From NCBI RefSeq assembly GCF_012273895.1, contig NC_052117.1, positions 1,426,001-1,490,000 on the forward strand: 64,000 bases of DNA, given 5' to 3'. The DNA comes from Zerene cesonia (Eukaryota > Arthropoda > Insecta > Lepidoptera > Pieridae). Below, piece after piece: positions 1-10,391 of the stretch. Positions within the stretch are counted from its first letter, which is position 1; every line of letters begins with the position of its first letter. The notes beneath the pieces were generated by a model. The model was not told the DNA's origin and did no database searches. It worked only from the letters and a program-made list of their open reading frames with translations. A program made the position numbers and the translations under genes.

Positions 1-798
1 NNNNNNNNNNNNNNNNNNNNNNNNNNNNNNNNNNNNNNNNNNNNNNNNNNNNNNNNNNNNNNNNNNNNNNNNNNNNNNNNNNNNNNNNNNNNNNNNNNNN
101 NNNNNNNNNNNNNNNNNNNNNNNNNNNNNNNNNNNNNNNNNNNNNNNNNNNNNNNNNNNNNNNNNNNNNNNNNNNNNNNNNNNNNNNNNNNNNNNNNNNN
201 NNNNNNNNNNNNNNNNNNNNNNNNNNNNNNNNNNNNNNNNNNNNNNNNNNNNNNNNNNNNNNNNNNNNNNNNNNNNNNNNNNNNNNNNNNNNNNNNNNNN
301 NNNNNNNNNNNNNNNNNNNNNNNNNNNNNNNNNNNNNNNNNNNNNNNNNNNNNNNNNNNNNNNNNNNNNNNNNNNNNNNNNNNNNNNNNNNNNNNNNNNN
401 NNNNNNNNNNNNNNNNNNNNNNNNNNNNNNNNNNNNNNNNNNNNNNNNNNNNNNNNNNNNNNNNNNNNNNNNNNNNNNNNNNNNNNNNNNNNNNNNNNNN
501 NNNNNNNNNNNNNNNNNNNNNNNNNNNNNNNNNNNNNNNNNNNNNNNNNNNNNNNNNNNNNNNNNNNNNNNNNNNNNNNNNNNNNNNNNNNNNNNNNNNN
601 NNNNNNNNNNNNNNNNNNNNNNNNNNNNNNNNNNNNNNNNNNNNNNNNNNNNNNNNNNNNNNNNNNNNNNNNNNNNNNNNNNNNNNNNNNNNNNNNNNNN
701 NNNNNNNNNNNNNNNNNNNNNNNNNNNNNNNNNNNNNNNNNNNNNNNNNNNNNNNNNNNNNNNNNNNNNNNNNNNNNNNNNNNNNNNNNNNNNNNNNN
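1..798. other. Assembly gap (N run)
   Basis: All bases are N. The first real base is 799, so anything at the left edge may be cut by this gap. Confidence 0.99.
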
Positions 799-930
799 AT
801 CAGCAGCAGCACCAGTAACATCAATACGATTTGAAGAACGAAGTAATAATTCACGTTTTAAAGCAATTAAAACACCTTTGGATTGCATACCACCAAATGA
901 CCGCAGAAGGAAAGGCCATATTCTTGTCTC
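799..930 (-). CDS. Possible orphan exon, running into the gap
   Basis: On the minus strand there is an open frame from 930 down to the gap edge at 799 with no stop (about 44 codons). It is preceded by a splice-acceptor-like CCACCTCTTCCAG, and the frame is closed by a stop a short way upstream of that acceptor, so an exon start near 930 is sensible. The peptide contains LLRSFGGMQSKGVLIALKRE and ends in an Ala run at the gap. I do not recognise the protein. It could equally be part of a transposon ORF or a chance open frame; its other end is lost in the N run. Confidence 0.25.
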
Positions 931-1109
931 CTGGAAGAGGTGGTTACTAAGCTAAGTAAACCGGCATGTCATGGCACGAAGCTAAAATAACAGCCCAAGA
1001 TTGCCGTCACTGGAAAAAAATTACTGAGGCCCTATGCTCCTCGAGGAATAAGGAACAATCATCACTTCTATAAGCAAAACAAATACAGTATATTCAATAT
1101 GCATATAAA

Positions 1110-1358
1110 TACAACTAATATTAATAACGCGAAAGTTTGTAAGGATGGATGGAGGCTTATTACTTACACGTATTAACTATGAATTTACTAATGGATTTTA
1201 ATGAAACCTTACAATAATATACCATTAAATAAGAAGTAAATAAATAAATAAATACATTTATTGTTTTATAAATAAACGGAATAAGACATGAGCTATATAA
1301 ATGTTTGCTGATGCTCGTGGGTTCGGCCGGGGATGAAACCGCGCGGCGCAGCTAGTAA
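1110..1358 (+). mobile_element. Degenerate copy of the GCAGCTAG-ending dispersed element
   Basis: It begins with a tract resembling ATATTAATAACGCGAAAGTT followed by GTAAGGATGGATG, and ends in GCGCGGCGCAGCTAGT. The same two ends bracket the fuller copies at 8938-9141 and 32893-33093. The middle is diverged. Confidence 0.55.
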
Positions 1359-1820
1359 AAAATAAAAATGATATAGTGCGTACAACTCTTAAATTCTGTT
1401 AATTTTTATCATAATTTAACCAACGTTCCCAAAAACGAAGAAAGTACTCATTTCCAATTTTTTTATGGGTTTTGCTGCGTGACGTGCCTGGGCTTACAAC
1501 CGACTGACAGTGATTTATCATTTTATGAATTAACGAGTGTAAAAATATAATGCAAAAAAAAAATTATAAAATTTGCGGTTTATTTCACTGACTGCGATAT
1601 ATTCGTATTAAAATTGAAAATTATTCATACGAACCATATATAATTAAGTATTTATTTATAAAACAAAGAATTACGTACGTAACATTTTTAAGCAGGAGTT
1701 TTTCTTATTGCACTGAGAAAATTCGTTCCACTATTTTGTATACAGTTTTAGCTTAGCTTATTTCTAATAATATTATAGAAACATGTTGTAAATGTATTTT
1801 TGTTTTCATAGTTTTATGAC

Positions 1821-1863
1821 ACGGTCACGGTCGCGGTCGCGGTCACGGTCACGGTCACGGTCA
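1821..1863. repeat. Hexanucleotide tandem repeat (ACGGTC)n
   Basis: About seven units of ACGGTC or GCGGTC stand in tandem in otherwise AT-rich DNA. Two central units have G in place of A. Confidence 0.95.
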
Positions 1864-3989
1864 GACACTGCCTTAATTAATCTGAGAACCGTTATATAGA
1901 CTGACATAGAAAAAGACGTTTAGTAAAAGAAAGCAGAGTTTAAATTCTAAGAAATATTCAACAAAATGGCGGATTGTAAATGAATATTGTTTATCTGACT
2001 AATTATTCGAACTTTACATTAAGTATTTTTTATTTGTACCGCTTCCATGGTATGGCGGTTAGTTCGTTATGCAAACTCAAACTTTTTTTATTCAATTAAA
2101 CTTCTTCTAGAAGCACTTTTAAATCGTCATTAGATTTACCACCGGTTTTTTTATTATATGTGATCGAGGGCCGATTGTGAATAAAAATGTCTTATCGTAT
2201 CGTATTATTATGATCTGTGAAACACTAGACAAATAAACTTCTCAGGGGAATATGGTACTTCAGTTTAACTATTTACACAAAGTATAGGTACTTTCCTTCC
2301 AAACCTCTTACTTGGATAACATTAAAATGTATTAATCAATAATTAACTAGTTTGGGGGTTTACTATTAAGAGTTGACGTCTGGTATCTCTTGCAAGAACG
2401 ATTTTAATTTTTAAATAAATACATAAAAATATTTATGCAACTTTTTTACTATTATTTAACCATAGAGTACAAAAATGTAACAAACTGTCAAAGCGGCAAA
2501 ATTTTACAATTGACACGTACCTAATGTTGCTAGTATAAAATCTCACAAAGCCTTGTTAGGACCCATACACCTAAGAGCAAAATAAAAATATTTGAATTAA
2601 AAATCATGTACGTATCAATATTGAGACAATAAACAAGAATTCCACTTCCGTGTTATCAGGGATTATCATTCAAATATAAACAAGCAATTAGCATTTGTTT
2701 TGATGCGCAGCACTGGGGTTAAAGGGTGCCAATCGTGTTCAGATAAAGGTCAAACATCTAAACAATTGGACTCTGTGGTATCTCTACGGTTCGATCAAAG
2801 GTTAAAATTGCATACGAACTTAATTTATATGATTTTAAACATATTCGCTACGGAGAGAGCTGAATAGACGACGTAATTGCTTGATTTGAAATTTATTTAT
2901 AACGTTTTATGTATTGAAATACAAAGTGAGGTATTTTTTATTAACTATTTGTTTATTTATTCTAATTATGCACATTTTATTGTTTCCTTGAATTATAGAA
3001 GCATAAGAATAGATAAAATCACTAACCACAGGCTTTAGTTTCTACCAATATAATTGTATGTGTAACAGTTTTAATAAAGACTTTATTAATATTAAAAAAA
3101 AAATCATACAATTTATTTTTATTACCTCTATTTTATTAGCAAACATGTCACGACAAGACTCGCTCGCATTAAATAGAACACGATACTCTATTATATAATA
3201 TTAAATTGTATAACAACTTTGAAATGTAATAAGCGTATGTTATTACACACTTCGTGCCATAGTTTTCTTAATAGAGGAGTAATTTTCCAAACATTACTGA
3301 TTGTTTTGATAGGGTTAAGTTGAGAAGAAGCATATAGGATTTAATATGAAAAATTTTAAAGAAGAGTAATGCATGTCGTTATTCGAGATCTTAAATTTAA
3401 ATATTAAGATATGGTAATATTTAGGATAGTTGCAGTTAGATGTAGGCGTAACCACATTCGTCTTCTCGAGTTTGTTTCGCTTTCTTTCGACCGTCGAATC
3501 TTTATCTTTGTAACACACATATACCATAGTTTAAAGATTCCGGCATAGATTTAGGGCCATAGATTAAACATTTCTTATAATTAAAAAGATAAACTCATGA
3601 ATAGGCTCTACGATATGACTGCCTCACTCTCGTGTATGGTTTTCTTGTTACAAGATAAGGTGTCATCACAGATTTGTTTTTAACTTGAAAGAAGTGGTCA
3701 TGTGATATTTCTAAATGTTTTGCCATTTGTCTAAAAAAAAAAAACAATATGGCAACAAAGCTTTTGCCGTCATAAAACCAACACAAAGAAATCAAACAGA
3801 CACTTGCGGTTTGGTTCACTAATAAATTCATGCGAAATTACACATACCTACTTCAGACAGTGAAGCCCTCCAATAAACCGTTTTTATGAGGTACTTTTTT
3901 ATTTCGGCGCATTAATAACAGGATGTTTTGATTATAGATTTTTCGAGGTATTTTAATCAACGTGACGCTTACAATTTTTGACTTGTAGA

Positions 3990-4225
3990 TTTGACCGCCT
4001 CCTTGGTACAGTGGTTAACGCGTGAGCGTAGAACCGAGGGGTCCTGGGTTCATTTCCCGGTGGGGACGTACAAAAGAAAAAATGTCTTGGTCTGGTAGGA
4101 CACAGAAGGCTGATCACCTACTTGTCCGTAAAGAAAATCGATCAGTGAAACAGATGTACATCATCTGCTCCATATCCCACTAGGGGACACGGGACTTCAC
4201 GTACGTTACGACGACGCTTACGATA
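3990..4225 (+). mobile_element. tRNA-derived SINE
   Basis: The head looks like a tRNA: a box A-like TGGTACAGTGGTTAACGC near 4010 and a box B-like GGGTTCATTTCCCGG near 4048, followed by GTGGGGACG. The body carries CATCATCTGCTCCATATCCC then ACTAGGGGACACGGGACTTC, and the 3' end is an ACGACGACG-type tract. The missing tRNA 3' pairing and the long tail argue against a functional tRNA gene. This head-plus-tail layout is typical of RNA polymerase III SINEs in Lepidoptera; the family name is not assigned. Confidence 0.75.
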
Positions 4226-4355
4226 TAAGTACGTAGGTATTAATAAAAGTGATGTGTACAATATACAATGCATGTATTTCGAATTACGACATGAAATAAA
4301 TAATTTCAGGTGTTGAGATGTGAAAGTAATACACAATTCCGCATTTATCATTTTC

Positions 4356-4758
4356 CTAGCTTTTGCCCGCGGCTTCACACGCGTTAAATTCGGAGTAATT
4401 TAATGTATGTTATTATACATAATATGAACCTTGAATCACTCTATCTATAAAAAAAATCCGTTAAAATCCGTTGCGTAGTTTTCAAGATTAAAGCATACAA
4501 GGGACATCGGGATTTTGGGGGAGCCGGAGGCCCGTTTCCTTTTCCTCACCCGTCCCAGTCCATTCCTTCTTTCCAGTCGTTAATCCATTCCTATTCCCTT
4601 ACTTCAGCGGGCAGCGCATTCGCAGAGGCACCACCTTTGCGAATGTTCATGGGCGGTGGTGATCGCTTACCATCAGGCGAACCACCAGCTCAGTTGCCCG
4701 CTATGACATAAAAAAAAATAGGGATAGAGAAAGCGACTTTGTTTTATACTATGTAGTT
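4356..4758 (-). mobile_element. GCCCGCGGCTTC-type dispersed element split by a SINE
   Basis: Its left end reads CTAGCTTTTGCCCGCGGCTT and its right end AGAGAAAGCGACTTTGTTTT, the same two ends as the intact copy at 42206-42400 and, in reverse, at 32078-32268. The middle is interrupted at about 4514-4720 by a different element with a poly-A tail. Strand is by convention only: minus means the CTAGC end lies on the left. Confidence 0.8.
4514..4720 (+). mobile_element. SINE-like element nested in another repeat, with poly-A tail
   Basis: The body contains CGGGCAGCGCATTCGCAGAG and GGCGGTGGTGATCGCTTACC followed by ATCAGGCGAACC, and ends in a short A run. Related copies lie near 17054, 17892, 47778, 48105 and 56466. 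The flanks read TCGGGAT (left) and TAGGGAT (right), so a 5-base GGGAT duplication (4509-4513 and 4721-4725) fits the insertion. Confidence 0.8.
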
Positions 4759-5027
4759 AAAAAAGTTTTAAGGTGCTTCTTATTCAATTTAAATCGTGCC
4801 TATAATTCCATAAAACATAACGATATAATGTATTCGATTACAAGTATAGGTACTAATTGTGTGTTTCTTATCATGCTTTATGCATTTTTTTAATTCGCAC
4901 AATGAGTTGCATTTACAGTGTTTCACAGTTCTCGCTCCATTGGCGTTGATAAGGAGTTTCTATCGCATGATTCATTGACATCTATTTGGGATATTGATCT
5001 TTGACACAAAAGTATAGATTAATGCGA

Positions 5028-5221
5028 TATTTTTGCCCACGCCTTCGCCCCTTAGTCGAAGGTAATGTAAACAGTTACGATGTGATCTGCATAGTTTTCG
5101 TATATTCATTCTGAGATCTCAAACCATCTTTTTACCAAATTTCATAGAAATATGTTCAGTGGTTTAGGCGTGAAGATGATGCAAACAGACAGTTTCGATC
5201 GCATTTACAATATTAATAGAT
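5028..5221 (-). mobile_element. Diverged copy of the dispersed GCCCACGCCTTCG-type element
   Basis: The left end is TTTTTGCCCACGCCTTCGCC and the right part holds CCAAATTTCATAGAAATATG and TCAGTGGTTTAGGCGTGA. Such sentences are shared by a widespread repeat group in lepidopteran DNA. Confidence 0.55.
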
Positions 5222-5712
5222 ATTTTATAAATTTATAATTCAAACTAAATGTCAATTGTTTAAATATAAACTTTAAGTTGATGCTAATCAATTGATTATA
5301 CTAGTTTTATATAATATACTAGCTGTTCGCCCCGGCTTCATCTGTGCTACAAATATATCCTATGTCGTTCAGTGAAGACACAGTTTTGCAACGTCGAAAT
5401 AATTTTTCGTAGTAGATTGATTTGCAGCACCTAAATGACATGAAAAATTTCCTCACATTTAGTTTTCAACAGGATTTATAAATAAAAGTTTTCTGCTATT
5501 TAAGCAATATAATTCCTTCCTAACATTTATATATAAGGTAAAATAAATTATTATAGCCTTGAATAATGAGGAACAACTGTGATGTCGGTTAACTGCATCT
5601 TTTTATGTTTATTTAAAAATACTTCTATTATATTATTAGATAATTGCTTCTGACGTAGTTTGATACGGATGTTACACTCAGAAAAATATTAATCTGTATG
5701 TTTATAATAGAC

Positions 5713-5812
5713 TAGCTGCGCCTCGCGGTTTCACACGCGTAAGTCCGTATCCCGTAGGAATATCGGGATAAAAAGTAGCTTATATGTTATTCCAGTTTAT
5801 TATAGGGTTATA
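5713..5812 (-). mobile_element. Truncated copy of the CTAGCTGCGCC element
   Basis: The segment starts CTAGCTGCGCCTCGCGGTTT and continues with CCGTATCCCGTAGGAATATC then GGGATAAAAAGT. It matches the left part of the copy at 14099-14270 and then breaks off. Confidence 0.65.
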
Positions 5813-6905
5813 AAAACTTAAGAAGACAATTTAAGAGTATTATTTGACTCGGAATTCGTAACTGCATCGGAAATTGGAAAAATAAGAGCATACAAGAGTA
5901 ATGAGATAATAATAAGAGATTTTATCAAGATATACTTAATCGTCAGACCTCATGCATGGCCAATATTATATTAAAAGGTGAATTACACATGTATGACATT
6001 ATTTAACCCCGGGTCATGGGAGCCAACAAGAATCTATTTTGTTTTATACCCTGAAACTTGGCCTCGTCTCTCTTTGTGTACAGGTATTTTCATACTTTAT
6101 TAGAGATTCGTTTTACTCAATGTCGTAAATTACATTTCTAAGTACATATTTTAATGTTATTTAGTCTCTCCGAATACTCAAATTTATTACGTAACCTGTG
6201 TGTCAAACCTCGGAACAAATTGATATCTTTGAAGCAAAATTTTTCGGTTATAGCATGTGAGGAAAATTTTAACACTGCCTTCATACCAGTTAAACCGGTT
6301 ATTTGATATTATTTTCAATATACCTTCACGTGTTTCTTAGAAGTGCGAACAGGCAGCGAATTGAAATTAAACGTTATATTTTATGTCTGCCTCTATAAAA
6401 TCCTGATACCACTTAATTGAGGCAAATGATGCATTGATTTACCTGTAATTACGTTTATAGGCGATATGAAAAATTAAACTACATGTATAGACACGAAGAT
6501 AAATAAATTCATTGAATAAAATAGATTTAAAAAGAGACATTTATCTATTTGATGTAGGATCAAAACACGAAATATTTTTAGTAATATTTTCGTATATAAT
6601 CTATCAAATAATCATAAATTAAACAGTGTAGTTATAATAATGAATACATTTGGTTAAAAAATGAAGATGGAACTAAAGCCTGACATTGAACAAATTAACC
6701 GCAATCATCGAGGCGTAATTGCAACCGCAAACCTATTAAATTACGTTTCATAACACATTATAATTTATCTGTATACATTATATCGTATTAAAGTAACATC
6801 TCGTATATTTATAAAGCTCAACATAGTTTTGTTATGTCGATAAATGGTAATTTCAATGAGTATGTACAATGCATGAAAAACATCGCGGTTGAATATATAA
6901 GCATT

Positions 6906-7068
6906 AGTACATTCTTGTGTTAGATTTTACGAGAATTATTCATTTAAATTAAAGACTATTTAACGGATGTAAATTTAGATAACGTCTTTTAATTTAGTGT
7001 TCGAAACGTCGGTTTAATAATATAATGAATAAAATCACGTATAAAATATTTAAAGTCTTTAATTTCTA
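6906..7068 (+). mobile_element. Short retroposed element, copy 1 of 3
   Basis: It shares the core GTGTTCGAAACGTCGG then TTTAATAATATAATGAATAA and the 3' end TTTAATTTCTAAAT with copies at 10107-10288 and 13664-13855. It is flanked by AATATATAAGCATT (6892-6905) and AATATATAAGTATT (7069-7082), a 14-base target-site duplication with one mismatch. There is no poly-A tail and no ORF. This is the most diverged of the three copies. Confidence 0.8.
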
Positions 7069-8937
7069 AATATATAAGTATTGTTCGTAGTTACTTTGAT
7101 CAGCGCTATTAAAGCATATTTTGTTTTTCTGTTCATTCAATATATGTATATTATTATTACTTGAACAATTGAATCATGCAATAAGCTGTGTTTAAATAAA
7201 AGTTACTCATTATAAAGCAATTGAATTGCTAGAGTCATTACAACCGTAGGATAGCAATAGTGGCCAGTAGGGCAAGTGGTAATGTAGGTCATGAGAAAGT
7301 GCCCATCGTACTTAATAAATTGTGATGACTTTGTATACTCTATGCTTCAAGTCATTTGGATTATGGTTGAATGTTTCCATATAAATAATAGTTTAATATA
7401 GAACTAGTGAGAGTATTACACTTCTGTATATTATTATAGAAATGTTTAGATTTCCTAGATTATGTTATTACAATTTATTTCCCACATTTCCGGGCGATTT
7501 CAAATTATATATTATAATATGTAGGAATTTTGTACAATAACAGACTTCGTATATTTCTGTTGACGTAAGTTATAGTATTACAGTATTTAAACTGCTCTAT
7601 CAAGTAAAAAAAATAGTTCTGCCACAGATAACAAGAATAGCATAGGTTCTACTGGACTTGATGAGTTTTCGAAGCACGCGTACAAATTTAAAACAGCTTA
7701 ATATTAGATGGGACAAATAGTCTCTCTAATAAAATATTGGTCTCAGTTCCTCTAAGAGTTATTGCGTCTTTTCACACTAAACGTTATCAGAAAACAGATT
7801 ACATCCTTGATTACAAAAAGAGAACACGTAGTGGAATAATATTTACACTGTTCCGCTGTTAACTGTTTAACCTACTGGAGATTTTGTAGTCTGCGTTAAT
7901 TCACGTAATGGATATGTCTTGAGTGTAGAAAATTAAGCCTATATAAATTATATTGAAAATATAAGCATGCATATTAGAAATTACGTTATGTTTTACATGA
8001 TTCGTTAAAGTATATATGAGCGTATAAAAGAACATTCGTCTTTTACTCAATTCGTTTAAACTGTGGCACGTATTTTTATTTAGTTTTTCACATATGGATG
8101 ACTATTTATTTATAAAATATTCTCATAAAACAGAATATACTGAGATTACAGTACACTGAGACTAAAGAAAGATAAAAAAATATATATTGATTCATATAAA
8201 TTTATTTCAAATTATAACAACGTAAGAATGACATTACCAACATTTCACCAAATGTTGCAGTGATACAAAAACTAACCTAAAAACCTGTTGATTTTGCCAA
8301 GACTATATTATAATTCTTATTTACAGATGAAATTGTTTATTTGTATTTGATTAAATGCTATATCAGCTGTTTACTAAAATTGTTCAGTTAAAGGAAATAA
8401 TGTAACAATATAATCAGTGTAGAGTTTAATGACACGAACTTTAAATTTCGATAAAAAATATCTAAGAAAAGATGTGACGCACTAACTATAAATTTATCAA
8501 TTCTTAAAAATATATCATATAAATGATTAAATAATAAATTAAAATATTTTGATGGAATAATCCGTTGTGTTGTTTGTTCACTAGCTAAGCTTTTAAAATG
8601 TAACTGTTATACGATTCTATAATCAATGGTGAAGAATTTAAGGTTAGGTTTTGTTTCTCAAGTTCCCTAGTCACATTTACAAAGTCCCATACTCTGTGCA
8701 AATATTCCCATTTTAATAAATACTTTCAAAGTACCATACCATACTGCCATAGTACATAGCGTTATATACACATACATTGGGCTTCAAAAATAAAAAGCAA
8801 TGCACCAGGACATATTTCCTTTAATAAGAGTTCAATCAGCTAATGAACAGTCTTTCCGACTTCCACGTGAAGAAATAAATTTTGGTAAAAACTAATTATC
8901 TATGTAATTGTGGCACTCACAAACCTGTGTCTAAATC

Positions 8938-9141
8938 CTACTATCCTACTAATGTTATAAATGCGAAAGTTTGTTATCATGTGTGTGTGTTTGTTGCTCT
9001 TTTACGCAAAAACTACTGAACTGATAGCAATGAAATTTGGTGCGTAGATAGCAGGACAACTGGAATAACACATAGGCAACTATTTATACCGATATTCCTA
9101 CGGGATACGGACTTACGTGAGACCGCGGGGCGCAGCTAGTA
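8938..9141 (+). mobile_element. Near-complete GCAGCTAG-ending dispersed element
   Basis: It runs from TACTAATGTTATAAATGCGA through TTTTACGCAAAAACTACTGA and CCTACGGGATACGGACTTAC to CGCGGGGCGCAGCTAGTA. This non-coding family of about 200 bases is very common in Lepidoptera (SINE-like elements of the Metulj type are one candidate name, not verified). Confidence 0.8.
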
Positions 9142-10106
9142 TCAAATAACTATTAGTTAATAGAGTCGAGACAATTACTATCATAGTAGCCATGTTGTCG
9201 ATAGTTGTATCGGAGGAAATCCTTTTGATAACAGAGTCATTGTGTATTGCCATAGAAGATTTTCTGTCAGGGTCTAAGTTTATAGGTTAGTGATAATCGA
9301 AACAAAATTACCATGCGTTTAAATTGTAACAATGAACTTTATTTTAAGCAAAGTTTGATGTCAGTATCCTGAAATCTTTAGCTGTGCACCCCGGCTTGAT
9401 AGGTAGGTACTCTTACAGATGTTGAATTTATCACAACAATTTTTTAACGGGTGCCTATATATATCTCTATGTCAAATTTAAGCCTGATTGGTGCAGCAGT
9501 TTGAACTGTGCTTTGATAGATCAATCAGTAAGTCATATTTACGAAAGATAGATTAATTAGAAGTAATAGAAAATTATTTAAAATGTATCGTAATCTGAAA
9601 CTTCGCTAAGTTTGGTAATTGTTGTTTAAATTTCTGTGTGATTTTCTCACACGTATTGAATACAGAATTGTATTAAAATGGGGATGAATGGTATTTCAAA
9701 TATTGCTTAATATTTAAGATGTTTTGAAATACATCATAAAATATTTATTAATTTATAAATTGCAATTTTTTTCTCTTTGTACACATATCACACACACACG
9801 TGATATAATTACTCAGAATATAAGGCGGTATATTTTTTTATAGTTAATGCGTATAAATTTCGGGCCGTCGTCGAAACATTTTTTGTGTCTGTTTTTAGCA
9901 ATGTTTAATAGTCGGCTAGTCTTTGTTCTTTACCTGGGTGTCTAAAATGAGACTTAAAACACGAAGAAGAGAATCACGTCAATGAAAAAAGAATAGAAAA
10001 CCTACGGAATTATCGAGTAACAAAACTAAAACAAACAAAAAAAATATATACAATCGAATTGAAAACCTAAATTAAGGAATGCAACGAAAAAAATATGACT
10101 AGCCTT

Positions 10107-10288
10107 AGTATTTTCTTGTGTTTGATTTTACGCGAGTATTATTATATACATTTAGATAGATATTATACATTTAATTAGATTTAGAGTCTCCCCGTGACCA
10201 CGCTCGCTGTAAAGTGTTCGAAACGTCGGGTTAATAATATAATGAATAAATCGCGTTTAAAACCCCTTAAAAAGTTTTTATTTTCTAA
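10107..10288 (+). mobile_element. Short retroposed element, copy 2 of 3
   Basis: It starts AGTATTTTCTTGTGTTTGAT, holds GTGTTCGAAACGTCGGGTTA and ends AAAAAGTTTTTATTTTCTAA. The flanks are a perfect 12-base duplication, ATGACTAGCCTT, at 10095-10106 and 10289-10300. It lies just upstream of the first recognised exon of gene A, probably within its first intron. Confidence 0.85.
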
Positions 10289-10391
10289 ATGACTAGCCTT
10301 TCTATTTACCCTGATATCATATATCATAGGCAATATTTACGACAAAGATATAAAGAATATTTGTATAATTTCATTTTTTATCTTTCTCCAG

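Larger units (their letters stand above)
931..10391. other. Repeat-rich stretch with no gene recognised
   Basis: Apart from the repeats listed separately, I see no exon with convincing coding content. The missing first exon of gene A should lie somewhere here (or further left), so part of this stretch is probably intron 1 and promoter of that gene. A very short first exon, like the 10-base one of its paralogue, cannot be picked out by eye. Confidence 0.6.

Noticed and set aside
4005..4068. Possible tRNA gene
   Set aside because: Box A and box B are present, but the acceptor stem does not close and a typical SINE body follows.
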